Of a stretch of 6,664 bases of DNA, positions 1-6,000 are shown piece after piece. The notes under the pieces were generated by a model, which was not told where the DNA came from, searched no databases, and worked only from the letters and a program-made list of their open reading frames with translations. Within the stretch, counting starts at the first letter, position 1. Every line of letters starts with the position of its first letter. A program made the translations under genes and the position numbers. The DNA comes from Verrucomicrobiota bacterium (GTDB lineage Bacteria; Verrucomicrobiota; Verrucomicrobiia; Opitutales; Opitutaceae), in NCBI GenBank assembly GCA_030916665.1, contig JAUPWC010000274.1, positions 1 through 6,664 of the forward strand, in the 5' to 3' direction.

Positions 1-648
1 GTCGTCGCCCTCGGTTTTGCTGTTGGCCTGCTGGTGGCTCGACGCGCCGAGGGTGAAGGTGAGGCGGCCCTGGTCGGGCCGGCTGGGCGCGGTGGCGGTG
101 ATGCGGACGACGATCACCTGGTCCACCGGGCTGGCGAAGACCTCGCGAACGTGGACGGTACCCCACGGGCCGTTGCCGATGGTGAGCCGCGTCGTGGCGA
201 CCGCGGTGTCGAGATCGAGCTCGCGGCCGTAGGTCGCGGCCGGTTCGCCGCCGGAGAAGGTAAACATCAGGTCGCCGACGGTCTGATACGGCATCTGGGT
301 CATCGGCTTCGCCATGAACTTCTGCTGCGTGAGCTTCTGGGCGGCCTCATGGTCGCCCGCGGCGATGAGGCGGCGGATTTCCGGCAGCGCGGCGAGCGCC
401 TCGGGGTTGGCGGGGTCGTAGGGTCCGCCGGCCCAGAGCGTGTCCTCGTTGAGCTGGAGGCGCTCCTGGTGGATGCCGCCGAAGACCATCGCGCCAATCC
501 GGCCGTTGCCGACGGGCAGCGCCTCGACCCACTCGGCGGCGGGGCGCGTGTAGCGGAGCGTGAGGTCGGGGTTGACGGCGGCGGTCGCGAGCGACACGCA
601 CAGGCCGAGTAACAATGCGACAGAACGGGGCGACGGGGTGAAGCGCAT
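1..648 (-). CDS. GH95 alpha-L-fucosidase, N-terminal part (runs off left edge)
   Basis: Glycoside hydrolase family 95 removes alpha-L-fucose (in some members alpha-L-galactose) from glycans by inversion. The visible 216 codons start at an ATG at 648 and stay open to the window edge. Residues 1-23 (MRFTPSP, then a hydrophobic run LLLGLCVSLATA) form a signal peptide, so the enzyme should be exported. The GH95 N-terminal beta domain follows: LRYTRPAAEWVEALPVGNGR (31-50), IGAMVFGGIHQERLQLNEDT (51-70), then LWAGGPYDPANPEAL, which are family hallmarks. Full members are about 750-800 residues, so the (alpha/alpha)6 catalytic domain and its acidic residues lie outside the window and activity cannot be judged. 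No Shine-Dalgarno is visible; the start was chosen because it gives an intact signal peptide. The gene is divergent from the GH43 gene at 902, and both products are secreted, which suggests shared control. The family call is firm; the exact substrate is unknown. Confidence 0.93.
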   Translation of the reverse strand, partial: MRFTPSPRSVALLLGLCVSLATAAVNPDLTLRYTRPAAEWVEALPVGNGRIGAMVFGGIHQERLQLNEDTLWAGGPYDPANPEALAALPEIRRLIAAGDHEAAQKLTQQKFMAKPMTQMPYQTVGDLMFTFSGGEPAATYGRELDLDTAVATTRLTIGNGPWGTVHVREVFASPVDQVIVVRITATAPSRPDQGRLTFTLGASSHQQANSKTEGDD

Positions 649-901
649 GGCTGTTTGGAAACCAGAATGCCGCCGATTTCCAGCCCGCATCACGGGGCCG
701 GTCGGATTTGTTCAGCGTGTTGGTTCGGCGTCATCGGTCGGTCGGCCTGCTCGGCGGCGGCGAGCACAGCGCCGAGCAGTTACAGCCCTGCGCAGCTGCA
801 GGAAGGGATTTGGAATTCCCGCCTGACAACACCATCCCGGGGGTTTACCGTCCACTTCGGTCCGGCTCGTAACCGCGCTCCGTCCTCCTACGCTTGGTGC
901 G
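649..901. promoter_or_regulatory. Divergent intergenic region between GH95 and GH43 genes
   Basis: These 253 bases separate two genes transcribed away from each other, so both promoters should lie here. I see no convincing sigma-70 -35/-10 pair on either strand and no Shine-Dalgarno before either ATG. The region is rich in dyads: a 10-bp inverted repeat at 747-779 (separate entry), overlapping palindromes CTGCGCAG (788-795) and GCAGCTGC (792-799), and GGAATTCC (812-819). Any of these could be a regulator site, but none matches an operator I can name. No open frame here looks coding. Confidence 0.5.
747..779. repeat. 10-bp perfect inverted repeat in the divergent promoter region
   Basis: CTGCTCGGCG at 747-756 is the exact reverse complement of CGCCGAGCAG at 770-779, with a 13-nt spacer. 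GCTCG at 749-753 can instead pair with CGAGC at 761-765, because CGAGCA occurs twice (761-766 and 773-778), so two exclusive hairpins are possible. There is no T-run after either arm, so an intrinsic terminator is unlikely. An operator or a leader-RNA structure is possible. The dyad is seen directly; its role is unknown. Confidence 0.5.
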
Positions 902-1921
902 ATGAAGCGTCCTGTCCCCACCCGTCGGCTTGCCCTGTTCGTGTTGCTGTGCGGCTTCGCCGCGACCGCGTTCGCCACGGTGCAGCGCTCCGAGGTCCGC
1001 ATCCGCGATCCGTTCGTGCTGCCCGATCCGGCCACGCAGACCTACTACATCTACGGCACCACGACGTCGGGCATCTTCGACGGCAACGTCGAGCGCAAGG
1101 CCGTGATGGTTTTCAAGACCAAGGACCTTGAAACCTGGGACGACCCCGTGCCGGTGTGGGAGGTGCCCGCCGACCATTGGGGCCGCGAGACCGTGTGGGC
1201 ACCCGAGGTGCATCACTACCGTGGGAAATATTATCTCTTCGTGACCATCACGTCGAAGGACACGCTGCCCACGCCCGCCGGCCGACCGCAGAACGTGAAG
1301 CGCGGCACCGAGATTCTCGTCGCCGACTCGCCGGTTGGACCGTTCAAACCCATCGGGCAGGGACCGCAGACGCCCCCCGACTGGATGGCGCTCGACGGCA
1401 GCCTGTGGGTGGAGGACGGCGTGCCCTACCTGGTCTTCTGCCACGAATGGGCGCAGATCACCGACGGCAGTTTCGACATGGTGCGGCTCAGCGGCGACCT
1501 CTCGAAAGCCGTCGGCGAACCGAAGCTCCTCTTCTCCGCCTCCGAGGGCCCGTGGGTGCGCTGCCGTGGTGACATTGGCGAACTCTACCAGGGCAAGCGT
1601 TACCACGCCTACGTGAGTGACGGCAACTGGCTGCACCGCACCAAGGACGGCACGCTGGTCATGCTCTGGTCGAGCTACGGTCCGAGCAAATACGCGGTCG
1701 GCATTGCGCGCTCGAAAAGCGGCAGCGTGTTCGGCCCGTGGGAACAGCAGGCCGAGCCGCTCTGGACCGACGACGGCGGTCACCCGATGCTCTTCAACAC
1801 CTTCGACGGCCGCCTCGTGATGGTGATCCACCAGCCCAACCGCCGCGTCGAGCGCGCGCGCTTCTTCGAGGTCGAGGACCTCGGCTCCACGCTGCGGCTG
1901 AAGGGGGAGCTGGGGAAGTAG
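902..1921 (+). CDS. Secreted GH43-type glycoside hydrolase
   Basis: Family 43 enzymes are five-bladed beta-propellers that hydrolyse alpha-L-arabinofuranosyl or beta-D-xylosyl linkages (some act on galactosyl) by inversion. The 339-residue product begins with a signal peptide (MKRPVPTRR, hydrophobic 10-20, likely cut after AFA at 25), so it is exported. The propeller starts at once: IRDPFVLPD (34-42) carries the probable general base D36. WAPEVHHYRGKYYLF (99-113) is a typical blade motif. ALDGSLWVEDGVPYLVF (163-179) carries the probable pKa-modulating D165. SEGPW (214-218) gives the probable acid E215, and GGHPM (292-296) the conserved H294. E182 in CHEW is an alternative acidic candidate. 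The length is right for a single-domain enzyme with no accessory module. The ATG at 902 is chosen because it heads the signal peptide; no Shine-Dalgarno is seen. It is divergent from the GH95 gene and convergent with the AraC gene. Family confidence is high; subfamily and substrate are unresolved. Confidence 0.88.
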   Translation: MKRPVPTRRLALFVLLCGFAATAFATVQRSEVRIRDPFVLPDPATQTYYIYGTTTSGIFDGNVERKAVMVFKTKDLETWDDPVPVWEVPADHWGRETVWAPEVHHYRGKYYLFVTITSKDTLPTPAGRPQNVKRGTEILVADSPVGPFKPIGQGPQTPPDWMALDGSLWVEDGVPYLVFCHEWAQITDGSFDMVRLSGDLSKAVGEPKLLFSASEGPWVRCRGDIGELYQGKRYHAYVSDGNWLHRTKDGTLVMLWSSYGPSKYAVGIARSKSGSVFGPWEQQAEPLWTDDGGHPMLFNTFDGRLVMVIHQPNRRVERARFFEVEDLGSTLRLKGELGK

Positions 1922-1942
1922 GGGCGCGCCTCGTGCGCGCCC
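1922..1942 (+). terminator. GC-rich stem-loop directly after the GH43 stop codon
   Basis: GGGCGCGC (1922-1929) and GCGCGCCC (1935-1942) form a perfect 8-bp stem with a 5-nt loop, CTCGT, starting on the base after the TAG. There is no following T-run, so it is not a classical intrinsic terminator. It could stop or protect the GH43 transcript 3' end, or be an extra unit of the adjacent repeat cluster. Confidence 0.45.
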
Positions 1943-1948
1943 GCCGAT

Positions 1949-2004
1949 GTGGGTCAGCGCGCTTGCGCGCGCACAAGACGTGCGCCCGCAAGCGGGCTGC
2001 CCAC
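1949..2004. repeat. REPIN/BIME-like inverted pair of GTGGG-footed palindromes
   Basis: Two near-identical units face each other. The left arm (1949-1974) starts GTGGGTCAGC and runs through CGCTTGCG to GCGCAC. The right arm (1980-2004), read on the minus strand, starts GTGGGCAGCC and also runs through CGCTTGCG to GCGCAC. The spacer is AAGAC (1975-1979). Aligned, the arms pair at 23 of 25 positions with one bulge (T1954). Each arm is itself a palindrome: GCGCGC-TT-GCGCGC at 1957-1970 and GCCCGC-AA-GCGGGC at 1984-1997. A GTGG-type foot, a palindrome with a CTTG centre and an inverted pairing with short spacer are the established layout of REP doublets (REPINs), which RAYT transposases mobilise. 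No RAYT gene is in the window. Lying between convergent genes is the usual place for such elements. The structure is certain; the REPIN identity is inferred, since copies elsewhere cannot be seen. Confidence 0.65.
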
Positions 2005-2012
2005 CAGCCCGC
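1992..2012. repeat. 8-bp hairpin overlapping the right REP-like arm
   Basis: GCGGGCTG (1992-1999) pairs perfectly with CAGCCCGC (2005-2012) around the loop CCCAC. It uses bases that are also needed for the long 1949-2004 stem, so the two folds exclude each other. It lies just beyond the 3' end of the AraC gene (stop at 2027-2029) on that gene's transcript and could act as its terminator, although no T-run follows on that strand. Confidence 0.4.
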
Positions 2013-2026
2013 CTCATGGCCGCGAC

Positions 2027-2950
2027 TCAAGACTCCGGCCGCTGCCGGTAATCCGTCCGGCGGCGATACTCCGTGGCGGTGACGCCCAGGTGCCGCCGGA
2101 AAATCCGCGAGAAATAGAGCGGGTCGCCGAAGCCGACCGCATCGGCGATCTGAGCGATCGTGTCGTCCGTGGATTCGATCCGTTCGCAGGCCTTCTGCAG
2201 CCGCAACCGGATGAGAAATTCGCCGGGGCTGCAGTTCATCTGCCGCTTGAACGTGGCGCTGTAGTGCGGAAGCGAAAGGCCCGCCGTCCGGGCGAGTTCC
2301 TCCAGCGGGATGGGCCGGCCCAGATGCTCGCGCATGAACCGGATCGTCCGGAGCACCCGGTCCTCCGTGAGCCGGCGGCGCGGATCGGCCGGGCGCTGCA
2401 GGGTGCGACACAGCCCGAGCAGGTGCGCGAACGAGGTGCTGAGCCCAATCAGGTCCGCATCGGTGTAACCCCCGAGCACATGGCGGTAGCAGGCCTCGAA
2501 CGCCTCCACCAGCAGCTCGATGTCGTGCACCAGAAATTTGCGGTGCCGGCCGGCGCCGCCGACCACCTGCGCGTATTCCTCCGCCCAGATCCCCGTGAAA
2601 TGAAACCAGACCAGCGTCCAGGGATTGTCGGGATCGGCGGCATAGGCGTGCGGCCGTTCCGGCGGCAGGAGCACGCCCTCGCCGCCGCACAGCGACCAGG
2701 CGTCGCCGTCGAGGTGGCCGCGGCCGGCGCCGTCGAGGCAGAGGATGAGGAGGTGTTCCGGCCGCCCGCGCGGCCGCGTCACGGCGTGCCCGCGCACATG
2801 GTCGAAACGGCCGGTGTGCGTGACGCAGAGCCCGCGGCAGCCGGGCAGCGTTCTCGCCCGCCGCAGCACCGCGGGCGGCAGGATGGTCAGCCGCTCGCCC
2901 GGAAAGCCGTCGGCCATGGGGACCGGCGGGTCTGGCCGTCGGACTTTCAT
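2027..2950 (-). CDS. AraC-family transcriptional regulator with N-terminal cupin-type sensor
   Basis: A 307-residue DNA-binding regulator of the AraC/XylS family, expected to bind a sugar and switch neighbouring genes in the cytoplasm. The N-terminal half (about 22-165) looks like the AraC_binding cupin fold: PEHLLILCLDGAGRG (64-78), GEGVLLPPERPHAY (90-103) and PWTLVWFHFTG (110-120) are typical strands, and the PERPHAY turn is characteristic. The C-terminal AraC domain (about 198-297) has both helix-turn-helices: IPLEELARTAGLSLPHYSAT (214-233) and DTIAQIADAVGFGDPLYFSR (263-282), then IFRRHLGVTATEYRR. The latter is the family signature. The frame stays open upstream to 3967, but that extension is antisense to the next gene and lacks domain sense. 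ATG 2950 is preferred; it has no Shine-Dalgarno and overlaps the stop of a 9-codon ORF as ATGA, so translational coupling is likely. ATG 2917 is an alternative. It is divergent from the DUF5107 gene, its most likely target. Confidence 0.92.
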   Translation of the reverse strand: MKVRRPDPPVPMADGFPGERLTILPPAVLRRARTLPGCRGLCVTHTGRFDHVRGHAVTRPRGRPEHLLILCLDGAGRGHLDGDAWSLCGGEGVLLPPERPHAYAADPDNPWTLVWFHFTGIWAEEYAQVVGGAGRHRKFLVHDIELLVEAFEACYRHVLGGYTDADLIGLSTSFAHLLGLCRTLQRPADPRRRLTEDRVLRTIRFMREHLGRPIPLEELARTAGLSLPHYSATFKRQMNCSPGEFLIRLRLQKACERIESTDDTIAQIADAVGFGDPLYFSRIFRRHLGVTATEYRRRTDYRQRPES

Positions 2951-2976
2951 GCCATAGGATTGTCCATGTGATTCAT
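2947..2976 (-). CDS. 9-codon upstream ORF (MNHMDNPMA) overlapping the AraC start
   Basis: On the AraC transcript, GGAGG sits 5 nt before an ATG at 2976, by far the best ribosome-binding site in the window. That ATG opens a 9-codon frame, MNHMDNPMA, ending in TGA at 2949-2947. The TGA shares ATGA with the AraC ATG at 2950-2948. This is the classic geometry for translational coupling, so the short ORF may load ribosomes that restart on the regulator. Alternatives are that a one-base indel (real or a sequencing error) has split the true AraC start, or that a -1 slip at the overlap fuses the two frames. The peptide resembles nothing I recognise. Confidence 0.55.
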   Translation of the reverse strand: MNHMDNPMA

Positions 2977-2992
2977 CGGAACCTCCATTCCG
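2977..2992 (-). promoter_or_regulatory. Shine-Dalgarno of the AraC leader, presented in a small hairpin loop
   Basis: In AraC mRNA sense the bases read CGGAA-TGGAGG-TTCCG. The outer five bases pair exactly and the GGAGG ribosome-binding core (plus-strand positions 2982-2986) falls wholly in the 6-nt loop. ATG 2976 follows the stem immediately. The stem is short, so it may be chance. At DNA level the same dyad could be a regulator half-site pair. The ribosome-binding role of GGAGG is well supported; the hairpin role is inference. Confidence 0.5.
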
Positions 2993-3076
2993 GTGCTGGC
3001 AAATCAAATGTAGGCTCGTCGCACCCCGGCCGGATCCGTTCGGCTGCCTTCCCACGAGATCGTCCATCGCCCCGCC
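2993..3076. promoter_or_regulatory. Divergent control region between AraC and DUF5107 genes
   Basis: These 84 bases must carry the 5' signals of two divergent genes. The only AT-rich patch is CAAATCAAATGTAG at 3000-3013, a plausible place for promoter melting. TTCCGG (2988-2993) and TAGGCT (3011-3016) are 17 nt apart on the plus strand but match the sigma-70 consensus poorly. CGGATCCG (3031-3038) is an 8-bp palindrome and a possible operator. No Shine-Dalgarno precedes the ATG at 3077. AraC regulators commonly bind such divergent regions; no specific site can be assigned. Confidence 0.35.
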
Positions 3077-6000
3077 ATGAGCGTCACCGCCCGCTTCGAA
3101 TCCCTCACCTTGCCCACCTATCCCGTCGGCCGGCCCGAGAAGAACCCGGTGTTCTTCGAGCGCCGCGTCTATCAGGGCTCCAACGGCAAGGTCTATCCCG
3201 TGCCGTTCATCGACCGGGTCGGCGACGAGCCCCGGCCGGTCGCGTATCGCTCGGCGCTCCTGGAGAACGAATTCGTCCGCCTCGTGATGCTGCCGGAAAT
3301 CGGCGGCCGCATCCTGACCGGCCAGGACAAGAGCAACCGCGGCTACGATTTCTTCTACCGCCAGGACGTGATCAAGCCCGCCCTGGTCGGCCTGGCCGGC
3401 CCGTGGATCTCCGGCGGCGTCGAGTTCAACTGGCCCCAGCACCACCGCCCGGGCACGTTCATGCCGGCGGACTGCGGCATCGAGGAGGAGTCCGACGGCG
3501 CGCGCACCGTCTGGTTCTCGGAGCACGATCCGCTCAACCGCCTCAAGGGCATGCACGGCCTGCGGCTGCGGCCGGGCAGTTCGCTCATCGAGCTGCGCGG
3601 GCGGCTCTTCAACCGCACGCCGCAGACCCAGACATTCCTCTGGTGGGCCAACGTCGCCGCGATGGTTCACGATCGCTACGAGAGCTTCTTCCCGCCCGAC
3701 GTGCATTACGTGGCCGACCACGCGGTGCGGGCGCAAAGCTCCTTTCCGCTCGCGCACCATCCCTACTACGGCGTGCCGTATCACCGCCGGCCCGGCGCGA
3801 ACAACCTCGCCTGGTATAAGAACATTCCCGTCCCGACCAGCTACATGGTCTGCGAGACCGCCTTCGACTTCTTCGGCGGCTACGACCATGCGGCGGACGG
3901 CGGCTTCGTGCATGTCGCCAACCGGCACATCTCCCCGGGCAAGAAGCAGTGGACCTGGGGCAACCACGAGTTCGGCCGGGCCTGGGACCGCGAGCTCACC
4001 GACCGCGGCGGGCCCTACGTGGAGCTGATGGCCGGCGTCTATACCGACAACCAGCCCGACTTCTCGTATCTGCTCCCGTATGAGACAAAGACGTTTTCGC
4101 AGTTCTGGTGGCCGATCCAGCGTACCGGCCCGGTGCAGGCGGCGAACACGCAGGCGGCGCTGCGCCTGACGGTGGGCGAAGACCGCCGGCTCGACCTCGG
4201 CGTGCTCGTGTCGTCCCCGCTGGACGGCGCGCGGATCGTGCTCACCGAGGGTGGGGCGGTGCGCGTGGACGAGCGCGTTGCCCTACGTCCCGGCGCGCCG
4301 TGGCTGCGAACGGACCTGCGCCTGACCGCGGACCACGCCTCCGCGCTCGAGCTGCGCCTGCTCGATGCGAACGACGGGGAGGTCCTGCGCTACCGTCCCG
4401 CGCCCGAAAACGCCGCCGCCGTGCGGTCGCGCGCCGTCGCCACCGAGCCGCCGTTGCCGGAGGAAACGCGGAGCGCCGACGAGCTGTTCCTGATCGGCGA
4501 ACATCTCGAGCAATACCGGCACCCGACCCGCGCCCCCGAACTTTACTGGCGGGAAGCGCTGCGCCGCGATCCGGGCGACGCACGCTGCAACCTCGGGCTC
4601 GGCCGCCGCGAGCTGCGGCGCGGCCGGTTCGAAGCGGCCGCGGAGCACCTGACTGTCGCCATCGTGCGGCTCACCTCCCGCCACCCGAATCCGGTCACGG
4701 GCGAGGCCCACTATCAGCTCGGACTCGTGCGGCGGTGGCAGGGCCGGGAGGACGAGGCCTATGCGCTGCTCTACAAGGCGGCCTGGAACTACGAATGGCG
4801 CGCAGCGGCCCACTACGAACTCGCGATGCTCGACTGCCGCCGCGCCCGCTGGGCGCAGGCGCTGGAACACCTCGCCGCCGCCGAGGCGACCAACCGGGAC
4901 AACAACAAGATCTTCGTGCTGCGCGCTGCCGTGCTGCGCCGCCTCGATCGGGCGGACGAAGCGGCGCAGACACTCGCGCGCCTGCTCGCCATCGATCCGC
5001 TGGACCACTGGGCGCGGTGTGAACAGGCGCTGCTCGCCGCCGCGGAGGCCGAGGCGCGCTTCCTGGAGCTTTCGCGCAACGACGCGCAGACCACGCTCGA
5101 CGTGGCCTTCGACTATGCCGACGCCGGCCTGTTCGCGGAAGCGATCCGGGTGCTCGAACGCCATCGCCGCCAACCGGTGACGCCCGTGGCCGTGCCCAAT
5201 CCGCTCGAACGTTCGCAGACGGTCCTCTACGCGCTGGCCTGGCTGCACGCCGCGCAGGGCGCGTTGGCCCCGGCTGCCGCTCTGCTGGTCGAGGCGCGGG
5301 CGCAGCATCCCGACTATTTCTTCCCGTCGCGCCTGCACGAAATCTGCGTCCTGGAATGGGCGGTGGCGCAGCCCGGCGCCGATCCGCTGGCGCAGTTCGC
5401 GCTTGGCAACGTCTTCTACGACCTGAAGCGGCACGAGGACGCCATCACCGCTTGGGAACGGGCCGCGCAGGAGCGCCCGGCCTTCGCCACGGTCTGGCGC
5501 AATCTCGGCATCGCGTATTGGAACAACCGGCGCGACGGCGCGCGCGCCCGCGCCGCCTACGAAACGGCGTTCGCAGGCGATGCGGGCGACGCGCGGCTGG
5601 TTTACGAGTTCGACCAGTTGCGGAAGAAGCTGAACGAACCGCTGGCCGAGCGCCTCGCGTTTCTGGAGCAGCATCGCGCGCTCGTGGAAACACGCGACGA
5701 CGCCTCCGTGGAGCTCGCCACGCTCTGCAATCTCTGCGACCAGCCGGACCGCGCCCTCGCGTGGCTCACCGGCCGGCGCTTCCATCCGTGGGAGGGCGGC
5801 GAAGGCGCCGTTCTGCGCCAATTCACCGCGGCCTGCCTGCGACTCGGCCAGCGCGCGCTCGCTCGCGGCGAACCCGGGGAGGCGCTGCGCTGTTTTGAAA
5901 TGACGCTGCACTCGCCGGCCTCGCTCGGCGAGACCGCCCACCCCCTGCAGGCGCGCGCGGACGTGAGCTACTGGCTCGGCCGGGCCCACCGGGCCGCGGG

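Noticed and set aside
34..612. 192-codon plus-strand frame
   Set aside because: It is opposite the GH95 N-terminus, whose minus-strand translation matches the family clearly.
843..872. Possible GH43 promoter TTTACC and CGTAAC
   Set aside because: The spacing is near 18 nt, but both hexamers match the consensus poorly and the surroundings are GC-rich.
1922..2012. CRISPR-like array
   Set aside because: The repeats are inverted and palindromic with a 5-nt spacer, not direct repeats with unique spacers of about 30 nt.
845..2017. 390-codon open frame on the minus strand
   Set aside because: It is antisense to the GH43 gene, which has a signal peptide and all its catalytic motifs; the minus-strand translation is low-complexity R/G/A/V-rich.
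1949..2971. 340-codon plus-strand frame
   Set aside because: It is antisense to the AraC gene and starts inside the palindromic repeat; there are no domain motifs.
2951..3967. Upstream extension of the AraC frame to 3967
   Set aside because: The extra 339 codons are antisense to the conserved DUF5107 domain and carry no recognisable domain. The regulator's known N-terminal fold begins after 2950.
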